From positions 6,127,930 through 6,191,929 of the forward strand of contig NC_090027.1 of NCBI RefSeq assembly GCF_037176765.1: 64,000 bases of DNA, given 5' to 3'. Under the pieces are notes generated by a model that saw nothing but the letters and a program-made list of their open reading frames with translations, was not told where the DNA came from and made no database searches. Origin of the DNA: Anolis sagrei. Taxonomy: Eukaryota > Chordata > Lepidosauria > Squamata > Anolidae. Shown here in pieces: positions 47,301-53,797 of the stretch. Every line of letters begins with the position of its first letter. Position 1 is the first letter of the stretch. Position numbers and translations under genes: made by a program.

Positions 47301-50300
47301 GGGACAGGGCCTTCTCAGTGGTGGCCCCTCAGCTGTGGAACGCCCTTCCCACAGACATTAGATCGGCTCCCTCATTAATGGCATTTCGGAAGAAAGTGAA
47401 AACCTGGTTATTTGAACAGGCATTTGAATAGGCAGTGCAATGATTTACAATGAATTATAGGAAATCGGAACAACAGATGACGAGCTTGGATTATGATTTT
47501 AGTTATGAGACGCTAGTGAGTTGTTTACTGATGTGTATTGATAGTTATTGGTGTTAATTGCTTAGTGTATTATTGTGCTAATTGTTTTTAAATGATTTGT
47601 ATGATGTTTGCATTGAATTTTTGCCGCTGTTTGTTGTTAACCGCTCTGAGTCGCCTAAGGGCTGAGAAGAACGGTACACAAATAAAGTAAATAAATAAAT
47701 AAATAAATAAATCAGTCAACTCTGAGAATAAGGCTATTTGGTGTGATCGACTTGGGAATATGAACCAAACATCTCCCCTGTTGTGTCCACCGCTTTGAAC
47801 TATTACACCATTCCTGCTCTCAGTTTACTATGCATTCCAATGTGTGTTCTGTGTGTTCTGTTTCCAATCCATTAAAGCACAGACATAAACTGCAGACAGA
47901 TTCATAAGTCATATAGGAACCTTTATATAAAAAATAGCCTCTAACCTGCAGGTGTATGCTGTTCCAATGCATCAAAATTTAAAAAATGCTACTCATCTCC
48001 CCTAACCTTTATTATTTATGACTTCCTAAACTTTATGGACCTGTTCCTAATCAGAGCCCTGACAGCTGTTGTTACTATAAGCAGAAACAGCAAAGAGAAG
48101 AGCATCTGTTCACCGAAGCTTCACTCTATAATTTTCTATCCAGTCTCATAGTGAAAATGAATGAAGATCTGCTAGAGTTTTCTGGAAAATGTTGCAATGG
48201 AAAGGTTTTTTTATCCCTGCTCTAACTACAAATATAATTGAAAATGGATTTGATTTTGCATTGCTCTCTTGCAACAGTGCCTATTTCCAATTTAGTTTTA
48301 GAAGGAACTCAAAATAAAGGCTTCTTGTTAAACCAAGCATGGGCAAACATTAGCCCCCCAGGTGTTTTGATCTTCGGCTGTTAGGAATTGTGGCAGTTGA
48401 AGTTCAAAACACCCGAAGGGAAGACTGAAGTTGGCCCATGCCTGCATTAAACCATTAATCACACAAACACAAAAGCTTTGCCTGAACCTGCGAGAGAGGA
48501 CATATCTCTCCTTAAAATAGTGTCCGCAGAAGACATGTCTGGAGATGAGGATAAAGATCAGGGATCTTGGAAAACATACTTTTATGAATAACAAGAAACC
48601 TGGGATCTTTGGGAGCTGTAGTCCACATAAGGTTTCTCTTATACTTGGGTTTTAACCTGCAGCTACATGGAGGATGGAGTATTATTCATCTCCAGATTCC
48701 ATGGGATGCATTCATAGCTATTAAAGGAAAATATAATACTATAATTACATAGTATGGAAAGGCTCTGGAGTTTCCTAATGTGCCTAACAGAAACTATCAC
48801 ACACTTTATGGCTCCTCCTTTGAGCAATTCCTATTCAAGTCACACCTAAAAGCCTTGTTTGAAATGGCCAGGGTATCCGACTGTATGTGTAGGGACAAAA
48901 CTCCACACTTTTAGTCATGCTGAACACTTCAATCAATACAGATGATAAATGCAATGAATGTTTCCATTTTTGTGTGCATGTCTAATAGGAAAAGGCTCGT
49001 GGGGTTAAAGACTGTAATTTACTGGAGGGAAAACTTAAACCCACTTACTCTAGAAATTTTTCTCAAGTGTCAGCATATGCATGTCTGCTGAAAGCATCAA
49101 TAGTAATAATAATAATAATAATAATAATACAAATAATAATAATAAACTTTATTTGTTACCCCGCCACCATTTTCCCCAATGGGGACTCGGAGCGGCTTTC
49201 ATGAGGCCAAGCCCAAATGACAATTACAATAAAGAAAACCAAAAACACAAACCGAAAATGTGAACAATAAACAATAGCATCATAGTTAAACAAAACACAT
49301 GAATACATAACAATATGAAAAATAAAGAATATGCACAGGCACAATAATAATAGGCAGGCAACATGTAGTAATTAAGAGGACAAACTGATTAAAACTAATT
49401 AAAAAGTTGGGCGAGATAAAAGAGGGAAGCAGATAATTTACGGAGAAGGGCTCATTCCAGCAGGAGTTGTAGAAGCAAGCTTTCCCATGAGGGGGGACGT
49501 ATACTCTAATGACAGAACTTTGAGCAATCATGTGGGATTATACAAACAGAAACAAAATATATCTACATGCCCAATGATCATCTATTACCAAATACTCTGC
49601 TACTCTGATTAGGTTGTGATCCTAACAGGTCATGATCCATTATCCCCAATACGTTGGCCCTCCAGGTGTTTTGGACTATCAGCTGTTAGGAATTGTGGGA
49701 GTTGAAGTCCAAAATACCTAGAGGCCTGAACTTTGCGGGTGCCTGGTCTACTGTTTATGTTTTAATGTGATTTCCACAGACTTGTTTTAATAACTATATG
49801 TTTACTTCTCTTTTAAATGTGATGTTGTGTAGAATTTAAATTGTATTGCTTTTAGAGTGGTGAGCCATTTTGGCTCTTGATCCTTAGAAAAAATGAAATA
49901 CAAATAAATAAATAGCACCCACAAACTATACGTCTGTGGTCATTGCACTACAACTGTCCAACTTACTTTTTGTCTGCCTTGTTCTTTTCTGCACTATTTT
50001 AGGTTATACGTTCCCTGACCGAGGCAGTATAGTTATATTTATTTACTTACAATATTTATATGCTACCCTCACTCAGAAGAGGACTCAAAGCGGCTTACAA
50101 GTTGTATGTACATACATTACATTATATTATTAGCATACCACAATATTAGTATTATATATTACTATATTGTACTATACGACTATATTGTAATATTATTAGT
50201 AATATTATATGTAATATGAAATATAACATTATCTTGTATTACTATTGGCATTATATTGTATTACACTATAACATTTATATGTGTATACAATATATTATAT

Positions 50301-52950
50301 TATTAGCACAGCACAATATTAATGCTATATATTACTACTAGCTGTACCTGCCACGTGTTGCTGTGGCCAACCTTCCCTCCCACTTTCTCTTCTTTCTTTC
50401 TCTCCTTCCTTCCCTCCCTTTTTTGTTTCTGTCTCTTCTTCTTCACTTTCTTCTGCCCCGCCCACCTTTTTTTTCAATTCCTCTTTCTCTCCTTTCTTCC
50501 TTCTCAACCTATTCTTGGACTGCAACTCCCAGCACTCCTCCTGATTGATTGATCTATCTACCTACCTATCTAGCTCTATCTAATCTATCTATCTGGAGGA
50601 TTGCTGGGAGTTGTAGTCCAGGAATAGGAAATTGGAAATATGCAGGGATTGGGATGCTCTCAAAGAAATCCAAGGAGAAGAAAGCTTGCAACCTGGAAGC
50701 AGTGCATTTGGATCATCCTCCTCTCCTAAAGGGCCTGGTCTAGGGGATGCTGGGAACTGTAGTCCAGAAGAGAATGTGGCTATTGTGCATTTTGTTTGCC
50801 AGGGGAGTCATTTTTGCGCATGTGGTATAGCATTTTTGCTTTTTAAGTCCCTTCTTCTGTGTTTTTCAGTGTTTTTATGATAGTCACTCGTTGGCCTGAT
50901 AGGCGTATTGTATCCAAATTATGTTAATCCCACAAAGGAACATTACATTTTTATTTATATACTAGCTGTACCCGCCACATGTTTCTGTGGCCGACCTTCT
51001 CTCCCTCTTTCTCTCCTTTCTTCCTTCCCTCCCTCCCTCTCTCCTTTTCTTTCCCTTCTTCTTTCTTCCTTCTCTACCTGTTTCTTTTCTCACTTCCTTT
51101 GCTCTTTGGTTCCATCCTTGTCTCTTTCCTTCCTTCCTTTCCTTCCTCTTTCTCTCTTTTGTTCCTTCTCGCCTTCCTTCTCTTTTACTTTTTTATTTCC
51201 TTCTCTCCTTCCTTCCTTCTCTACCTTTCTTTCCTTCTCTCCTTCTTTCTCTCCCTCCTTCTCTCTCTACCATTCTTTCCTTCCTTCCTTCTCTTCTTCT
51301 CTCCCTCTATCCCTCCTTCTCTACCCTTCTTTCTTTCCTTCCTTCTCTCCTTCCTTCCCCCTTTCTGTGTATGTGCTTTGTGTGTATATGCATATATGCG
51401 TGTGTATATATATCTGTGTGCATATATAGTGTGTGGATCATAATAAATTGTGGCAAGTTCTTGGTGGGATGGGCATACCAAGCCACCTTGTGTCTCTCCT
51501 GAGGAATCTGTACAAGGAACGAGTCGCAACAGTAAGAACTGACCACAGAACGACAGACTGATTCTAGATTGGGAAAGGCATACGGCAAGGCTACATCCTC
51601 TCACCCAACCTTTTTAACTTGTATGCAGAACACATCATGCGAGGATGTGCGGGGCTTGAGGAATGCAAAGCTGGGGTGAAAATTGCTGGAAGAAACATTA
51701 ACAACCTCAGATATGCAGATGACACCACTCTGATGGCCGAAAGCGAGGAGGAGCTGAGGAGCCTTCTAATCAAGGTGAAAGAAGAAAGCACAAAAGCCGA
51801 GTTGCAGCTAAACATCAAAAAAACCAAGATTATGGCAACAAGAATGATTGACAACTGGGAAATAGAGGGAGAAAACGTGGAGGCCGTGACAGACTTTGTA
51901 TTTCTAGGTGCAAAGATGACTGCAGATGCAGACTGTGGCCAGGAAATCAGAAGACGCTTCCTTCTTGGGAGGAGAGCAATGTCCAGTCTCGACAAAATAG
52001 TAAAGAGTAGAGACATCACACTGGCAACAAAGATCCGCCTAGTCAAAGCCATGGTCTTCCCTGTAGTCACCTACGGATGTGAGAGCTGGACCGTAGGGAA
52101 GGCTGAGCCAAGGAAGAGAGATGCTTTTGAGCTGTGGTGTTGGAGGAAAGTCCTGAGAGTGTCTTGGACTGCGAGAAGATCCAACCAGTCCATCCTCCAG
52201 GAAAGAAAGCCCGACTGCTCATTGGAGGGAAGGAGACTAGAGACAAAGCTGAAGTCCTTTGGCTACATCATGAGGAGACAGCAAAGCTTAGAGAAGACAA
52301 TGATGCTGGGGAAAGTGGAAGGCAAAAGGAAGAGGGGCCGACCAAGGGCAAGATGGATGAATGGCATCCTTGAAGTGACTGGACTGACCTTGAAGGAGCT
52401 GGGGGTGGTGACGGCCAACAGGGAGCTCTGGCGTGGACTGGTCCATGAGGTCACGAAGAGTCGGAGACGACTGAACAAATGAACAACAACAACAATGGTT
52501 GTTTAGAGGCATTTTCTCCTGACGTTTTGCCTGCATCTATGGCAAGCATCCTCAGAGGTAGTGAGGTGTGGTGTATCTATATCGTACTATACCACTATAC
52601 TGTAATATTAGTAATATTACATGTAATGTAAATATACATGACTATATTGTATTATTATTATTAGTATTATTATATTGTATACTGGTGATACAGGAATGAA
52701 AGTTGAGAGAGGAAAAGGGTTGAGGTCTCCATTGGATGACCTTGCCATTCCTTGAGACCTGGGCCTTCCTCACAGGGCTGTTGTGAAGTGAGGGAGACTC
52801 GTGCCTGCCACCTTAGGAGGAGGAAAGTCAGGATTAACCATGCCATTAGCAGATAACATTCCTGAAAGCAGAGCCATCACCCGCAGTTCTTGTTGAGCTC
52901 ACCTTCCCATTCCTGGGGCTGCCATTCACAAACAGGGTGACTCTCTTCAT
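24756..52950 (-). CDS. KCTD9: BTB/POZ pentapeptide-repeat protein KCTD9 (12 coding exons, complete)
   Basis: Coding exons, minus strand, 5' to 3': 52903-52950, 45760-45881, 43656-43699, 41531-41627, 40219-40277, 38594-38722, 33665-33732, 32326-32421, 31492-31641, 29073-29178, 28626-28759, 24756-24872. All have GT/AG ends and the phases agree, giving 1170 nt = 389 residues + stop, exactly the human length. Residues 1-75 are the ubiquitin-like KHA region ([16 protein letters not shown] start). The BTB domain is about residues 90-185 ([33 protein letters not shown]). Residues 222-385 are pentapeptide repeats (A-N/D-L-x-x: [28 protein letters not shown]). The end is [12 protein letters not shown]. 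Known family role: KCTD9 forms pentamers and binds cullin 3 as a substrate adaptor. The gene spans 28 kb because of repeat-rich introns and is transcribed away from CDCA2. No defect is seen in the coding exons. Confidence 0.97.
24939..26684 (+). mobile_element. Helitron with hAT inserted six bases from its 5' end
   Basis: The 5' TCTATATATATAAAAACGC is split by the hAT at 24944-25783. The 3' end is GGCCACAGCAACGCGTGGC and CTAG (26681-26684). The interior contains GGGAGTTGTAGTTGCTGGGA and CR1-like CCATCCAGTCCAACTCC pieces. Confidence 0.82.
24944..25783. mobile_element. hAT-like element with 8-bp TSD and large AT expansion
   Basis: Termini TAGGCTTGGGC and ACCCAAGCCTA, flanked by perfect ATATCTAT duplications. 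The middle, 25096-25527, is almost pure TA/TAA/ATT. It shares CTTCAGAAGTTCCCTCT and CGCCATTAACGAATCGATTC with the 1769 and 46091 copies. Confidence 0.9.
27047..27933 (+). mobile_element. Solo LTR fossil, TGTTGTAG...TTGACA, 5-bp TSD
   Basis: 887 bp, flanked by TCTGG on both sides (27042-27046, 27934-27938). AATAAA near 27869. It interrupts the Helitron-type element, whose sequence resumes exactly after it. The 5' half keeps a long open stretch rich in acidic residues that is shared with the copy at 36081. The copies have diverged and differ in length by about 190 bp. Confidence 0.85.
28117..28420. other. KCTD9 3' flank/intron side sequence, unassigned
   Basis: It lies inside the composite repeat region before KCTD9 exon 11. 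No recognised signature. Confidence 0.3.
28626..28759 (-). CDS. KCTD9: KCTD9 exon 11 (pentapeptide repeats)
   Basis: 134 nt encoding [33 protein letters not shown] and [11 protein letters not shown]. Acceptor GCTTAAG, donor GTGAGT. Confidence 0.96.
29073..29178 (-). CDS. KCTD9: KCTD9 exon 10 (pentapeptide repeats)
   Basis: 106 nt encoding [19 protein letters not shown] and [16 protein letters not shown]. Acceptor TTGCTAG, donor GTAAAT. Confidence 0.96.
29348..30325 (+). mobile_element. Inner Helitron 1 (composite)
   Basis: Starts TTTATATATATAAAAATGC and ends GGCCACAGCAACGCCTGGC with a degraded final CTAG (GTAG). The interior has the GGGAGTTGTAGTTGCTGGGA hAT-like sequence and a CR1-like CCAGTCCAACTCC piece. 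Confidence 0.83.
30326..30641 (+). mobile_element. Inner Helitron 2, end to end with inner Helitron 1
   Basis: Starts TCTATATAAATAAAAATG at the base after its neighbour and ends GGCCACAGCAACGTGTGGC..CTAG (30638-30641). 316 bp, with a TA/CA-rich middle. Confidence 0.88.
30990..31255 (-). mobile_element. Penelope-type terminal repeat fragment
   Basis: CAACAGACCTCACATCCTCT..GCCATAGATGTGGGTGAAAC..GGCCAGACAGCCCAGAAAAC, and TTGAAACTGCAAGGCCATTA near 31001. It matches the element at 57040-57330 in reverse. Confidence 0.65.
31492..31641 (-). CDS. KCTD9: KCTD9 exon 9 (pentapeptide repeats)
   Basis: 150 nt, 50 codons: [34 protein letters not shown] and [16 protein letters not shown]. The five-residue A(D/N)LxX register is clear throughout. 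Acceptor CTTCAG, donor GTGAGT. Confidence 0.97.
31685..31870. repeat. Degenerate CTGAGGCC minisatellite
   Basis: CACTGAGGCCTACCT-type units recur about ten times. The complement occurs at 44850-45060 and a related block at 35940-36070. Confidence 0.65.
31890..32320. other. KCTD9 intron, (TTTA)n run then nothing recognised
   Basis: ATTTATTT tandem near 31900-31975; the rest is featureless. Confidence 0.4.
32326..32421 (-). CDS. KCTD9: KCTD9 exon 8 (linker)
   Basis: 96 nt, phase 0 at both ends, encoding [16 protein letters not shown] and [16 protein letters not shown], the linker between the BTB domain and the pentapeptide repeats. Acceptor CTCATTAG, donor GTATTC. Confidence 0.96.
32633..33418. 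mobile_element. MITE with TTAC(C/T)GTATATACTCGAG termini
   Basis: Inverted ends TTACCGTATATACTCGAGTA and its complement TATACTCGAGTATATACAGTAA-like at 33397-33418. Both arms repeat GAGTATAAGCCGAG inside. The middle is expanded by (AAT)n and (AAC)n arrays (32948-33070 and beyond). In KCTD9 intron 7. Confidence 0.85.
33665..33732 (-). CDS. KCTD9: KCTD9 exon 7 (end of BTB)
   Basis: 68 nt encoding [16 protein letters not shown] then VEVAIK. Acceptor ATTTTAG, donor GTAATT. Confidence 0.96.
33944..33966 (+). promoter_or_regulatory. Perfect five-unit heat-shock element
   Basis: GAA, TTC, GAA, TTC, GAA alternate with exactly two bases between units (starts 33944, 33949, 33954, 33959, 33964). This is the HSF1 consensus with no mismatch. 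It lies in KCTD9 intron 6, 48 bases before a TATA box on the plus strand. Confidence 0.8.
34014..34020 (+). promoter_or_regulatory. TATA box downstream of the heat-shock element
   Basis: TATATAA in CCCTATATAAGGCC. About 90 bases further is the ATG at 34111. The spacing (element, TATA, short leader) is that of a compact inducible promoter. Confidence 0.6.
34111..34272 (+). CDS. Small unidentified reading frame, 53 residues
   Basis: ATG to [56 protein letters not shown]. Basic, with Trp/Cys in a MLSDxCWS stretch and a lysine-rich end. It could be the end of a transposase-like frame or a chance frame. I do not recognise the family. It is antisense to KCTD9 and within its intron 6. Confidence 0.35.
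   Translation: MPPRTCVNKALWKKRYQGKWTPSMLSDSCWSIGRGNPFLEYKRKVKRSKQDIN
34275..35320. other. KCTD9 intron 6, (GGAA)n tract; otherwise nothing recognised
   Basis: A purine-only tract, 34794-34910, starts with about ten GGAA units. The remainder is unassigned. Confidence 0.45.
35325..36080 (-). repeat. Unclassified dispersed repeat, split by an L2
   Basis: 35325-35435 (ACAAAAGACCCTCCTCATAAA, TGTACAGCAGAGTAA) and 35862-36080 (AATATGGTTGCACTATTTAC) match the reverse complement of 44850-45450. The L2 lies between. The LTR at 36081 follows directly. Confidence 0.65.
35436..35870 (+). mobile_element. L2-type LINE 3' end, truncated
   Basis: Encodes [40 protein letters not shown], then ACCGCCTTGAGTTGCCTGCG. 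Frame lost in the middle. Confidence 0.88.
36081..37158 (+). mobile_element. Solo LTR fossil, TGTTGTAG...TTGACA
   Basis: 1078 bp, same family and ends as 27047-27933. Flanking 5-mers CTCAC / TTCAC match at 4 of 5. AATAAA near 37096. It keeps the acidic open stretch in its 5' half. Confidence 0.82.
37165..38160. other. KCTD9 intron 6, nothing recognised
   Basis: No named repeat or coding signal seen. Confidence 0.4.
38165..38468 (-). mobile_element. CR1 LINE 3' end fragment
   Basis: GGCCTTCCAGTCCAACCCCC, CCATCCAGCCTCTGCTTAAA and GCCTCCACCACACTCC follow the CR1 3' order seen at 15064-15340, about 300 bp long. Confidence 0.93.
38594..38722 (-). CDS. KCTD9: KCTD9 exon 6 (BTB)
   Basis: 129 nt encoding [20 protein letters not shown] and the [15 protein letters not shown] stretch to NLLG. 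Acceptor GAAACAG, donor GTATGT. It is the most conserved BTB segment. Confidence 0.97.
39346..39480. mobile_element. 135-bp hAT MITE with perfect 8-bp TSD
   Basis: Begins CAGTGGTTCTCAACCTGTGG and ends with its complement (CACAGGTTGAGAACCACTA). Flanked by CTCTAGCA at 39338-39345 and 39481-39488. Nearly palindromic, with TTCAACTCCCAGAAA / TTTCTGGGAGTTG internal arms. Confidence 0.95.
39489..39790 (+). mobile_element. LINE 3' end (possibly R4-type) with (AAT)n tail
   Basis: Encodes [20 protein letters not shown] and [18 protein letters not shown], then CTTGGGAAGTGTCCGACGTG and an AAT array. The polymerase C-terminal pattern (VVPVV..GAVPK..LQK.ALLGTA.I.R) is familiar from reptile LINEs; the clade is my guess. 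The MITE at 39346 is inserted in it. Confidence 0.6.
40219..40277 (-). CDS. KCTD9: KCTD9 exon 5 (BTB)
   Basis: 59 nt encoding [19 protein letters not shown]. Acceptor CCTAG, donor GTCAGT. The phases fit exons 4 and 6. Confidence 0.95.
40465..40545 (+). mobile_element. L2 3'-tail fragment
   Basis: ATCCCGCCTTGAGTCCTCTT..GGGATATAAATAGAG and (AAAT)n. Confidence 0.65.
40580..41360 (+). mobile_element. L2-type LINE 3' end
   Basis: Encodes [60 protein letters not shown], then GCCGCCCTGAGTCCCCCC and (AAAT)n. Open for about 165 codons. In KCTD9 intron 4. Confidence 0.94.
41531..41627 (-). CDS. KCTD9: KCTD9 exon 4 (start of BTB domain)
   Basis: 97 nt encoding [18 protein letters not shown] then [13 protein letters not shown]. 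Acceptor TCTGCAG, donor GTAAGA. The LNVGGRYF motif opens the KCTD-type BTB domain. Confidence 0.96.
41707..42255. repeat. Near-perfect palindrome with a SINE inserted in the left arm
   Basis: Arms of 99 bp: left 41707-41739 plus 42078-42143, right 42157-42255; loop 42144-42156. The outer ends are ATGTTACCG / CGGTAACAT. Only about two mismatches are seen between the arms. In KCTD9 intron 3. Possibly a fold-back (MITE-like) element. Confidence 0.93.
41740..42067 (-). mobile_element. Complete tRNA-derived SINE
   Basis: Minus strand: GGAGCCCCCGGTGGCGCAGT head, B-box GGTTCGATTCC-like, long body, tail ACTTAATGTCAGGGGACTAC. Flanked by AATGTTTCAC direct repeats (41730-41739, 42068-42077). Confidence 0.95.
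42258..43430 (+). mobile_element. LINE 3' half, tail donor of the main SINE family
   Basis: Encodes [79 protein letters not shown] and [20 protein letters not shown]; the frame then breaks near 42840. The 3' end is TTGTCCTGACACGACAAATA. Open over about 165 codons, so relatively young. Confidence 0.88.
43656..43699 (-). CDS. KCTD9: KCTD9 exon 3
   Basis: A 44-nt exon encoding [14 protein letters not shown], flanked by AATGCAG and GTAAGC. Both edge codons are split and match the phases of exons 2 and 4. Confidence 0.95.
44527..44806 (+). mobile_element. Complete tRNA-derived SINE (family of the satellite)
   Basis: Head GAGCCCCCGGTGGCGCAGTG (A box), AGGTTCGAATC (B box), body GAGCTCCCTCTATCAGCTCC to CACACCAGAAGCGACTTGCA, tail TCCTGACACGAC and poly-A. 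In KCTD9 intron 2. Confidence 0.95.
44850..45450 (+). repeat. Unclassified dispersed repeat with GGCCTCAGTG minisatellite
   Basis: Reads GAGAAGGCCTCAGTGGTAGT-type units (44850-45150), then ATGAGGAGGGTCTTTTGTTA near 45415. The inverse copy is at 35325-36080. KCTD9 intron 2. Confidence 0.6.
45760..45881 (-). CDS. KCTD9: KCTD9 exon 2
   Basis: Acceptor TTTATAG, donor GTAAGT. It encodes [16 protein letters not shown] followed by [16 protein letters not shown] and ends in an Arg codon split 2/1. This is the core of the N-terminal KHA fold. Confidence 0.96.
46091..46606. mobile_element. hAT-like element with perfect 8-bp TSD
   Basis: Termini TAGGGCTGGGCGG and ACCCAGGCCTA, flanked by AACAGTAG (46083-46090, 46607-46614). 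TTCGTTA-rich, family of 1769-2262. KCTD9 intron 1. Confidence 0.92.
46975..47715 (+). mobile_element. L2-type LINE 3' end
   Basis: Encodes [40 protein letters not shown] and [20 protein letters not shown], then ACCGCTCTGAGTCGCCTAAG and (AAAT)n. Open across the fragment. Confidence 0.94.
47720..48330. other. KCTD9 intron 1, nothing recognised
   Basis: No named repeat or coding signal seen. Confidence 0.4.
48337..48446. mobile_element. Short hAT MITE
   Basis: GCATGGGCAAAC..GTTGGCCCATGC inverted ends with GTTAAACC / ATTAAACC flanks (7 of 8). A relative fragment is at about 49646-49745 (CAGGTGTTTTGGACTATCAG). Confidence 0.75.
50338..50961 (-). mobile_element. Non-autonomous Helitron, reverse strand
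   Basis: The 3' CTAG is at 50338-50341 (minus-strand end) beside the hairpin GCCACGTGTTGCTGTGGC. The 5' end TATATAAATAAAAATGTAAT is at about 50961. Interior polypyrimidine on plus and CTGGGAGTTGTAGTCCAGGA arms. Confidence 0.85.
50962..51425 (-). mobile_element. Second reverse Helitron, end to end; 5' part lost
   Basis: CTAG at 50962-50965 with hairpin GCCACATGTTTCTGTGGC, then a 350-bp polypyrimidine tract (51000-51362) and TA/CA-rich sequence. The 5' end is missing where the BovB begins. Confidence 0.82.
51431..52492 (+). mobile_element. BovB (RTE) LINE, 3' half
   Basis: Encodes [20 protein letters not shown] (catalytic YADD), [60 protein letters not shown] and [20 protein letters not shown]. 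An intact open frame of 287 residues from 51619 to the natural stop, 3' end GTCGGAGACGACTGAACAAA and (ACA)n. 5' truncated. In KCTD9 intron 1, antisense to it. Confidence 0.96.
52495..52575 (+). mobile_element. Penelope-type terminal repeat fragment
   Basis: AGAGGCATTTTCTCCTGACG..ATCTATGGCAAGCATCCTCA matches 53855-53915. Confidence 0.65.
52580..52900. other. KCTD9 intron 1 start, TA-rich then unique
   Basis: No gene signal. The TATTATTATTA run near 52650 may be L2-tail debris. Confidence 0.4.
52903..52950 (-). CDS. KCTD9: KCTD9 exon 1
   Basis: Sixteen codons from ATG (52950-52948), [16 protein letters not shown], then donor GTGAGC. The start matches human MRRVTLFLNGSPKNGK. In-frame sequence upstream lacks resemblance to the family. 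Confidence 0.95.
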
Positions 52951-53595
52951 CTCTTCTCCTTCTTCCCTCAGAGTGACATGCTCTTCCCCGCCTGGGTTGC
53001 AAACCCGGAAGCCGAAGTTCTTTCCCTGACTCAGCCTATTCACCAATCCGCAGCAAGCCTCGTTCTCCTTCGCCCAATAGGAACTGCGATGCACATTGTA
53101 GGCGGGACTTTCGCCTTAGAACAGCTCCAGCGGGAGCCTATCAGAGCGCAATGTTTTTCCAGCTGAGGGAGGGGCTACTTTGCATAGGGAAGAGGAGCGC
53201 CGCTTCTGATTGGTTGTTGATCCTATGACGTTGAATTACCAACGGTCGTTTGTCGGTTAACGATGTCGACGCTTCCGCGTGGCCGGCTCTCCTTGAAAAG
53301 TAGTCCCTGGGATGTGGGCGGTGCCTCTTCTCATTGGAGGAAAGACGTGGGAGAGTTTTGGTCACGTGAGACACAAAACTGGCCAGAATTCAAGGGAAGT
53401 CGGGAATAAGAATAACAAAGAGTCTTATTGGAGAAAAGGCGGAGGGATACGTAATTGCATCGCGAGGGAAGAGGCTTGTTTGAATGGAAAGCGCGAGGAA
53501 AAGGCAGTCGCTCTGAGGCGAGTGAAGGGAGAAGGTGTTTGTGTTGAAGAAGCTTTAATGAGGCCTGTTGTTGTTGTTGGCGGCTAAAGGCCACA
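52951..53595. promoter_or_regulatory. Shared divergent promoter of KCTD9 and CDCA2
   Basis: 645 bp separate the two start codons. No TATA box is seen. CCAAT motifs: forward at about 53043 and 53073; ATTGG (inverted) at 53209-53213, 53333-53337 and 53427-53431. A GC box GGGCGG lies at 53316-53321. TTTGAA, the core of the cell-cycle homology region (CHR), sits at 53479-53484, about 110 bases before the CDCA2 ATG. The stretch is richer in CpG than its surroundings and free of repeats. The CHR plus CCAAT layout is typical of late cell-cycle genes controlled by DREAM/NF-Y; applying it to CDCA2 here is inference. Confidence 0.75.
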
Positions 53596-53797
53596 ATGGC
53601 AAGTGTGTCTACACAGCAGACAGGCGCCTCCCCGAAGGGCCCCAACGCCGTGGAAAGGCCCACTTATTGGACCCCTCGCAAGAGTGGATTAGGACCAAAA
53701 CCAGGCCTTGAAAGCCCCGCGACGCCGCTAGATTTCTCTACCTTGAAAGCAGCTGATTTTGGCATTACCCCGGAGTCGTTTACAAAACAAACGGAAG
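53596..53797 (+). CDS. CDCA2: CDCA2 exon 1 (first coding)
   Basis: ATG at 53596 in a good context (CCACAATGG). It encodes 67 codons plus one base, through LGPKPGLESPATPLDFSTL and KAADFGITPESFTKQTE, then donor GTAATG. The LDFSTL..GITPESF pair is the conserved N-terminal signature. Confidence 0.93.

Noticed and set aside
51619-52482. A 287-residue frame as a host gene
   Set aside because: It is the 3' part of a BovB reverse transcriptase (YADD motif), although unusually intact.
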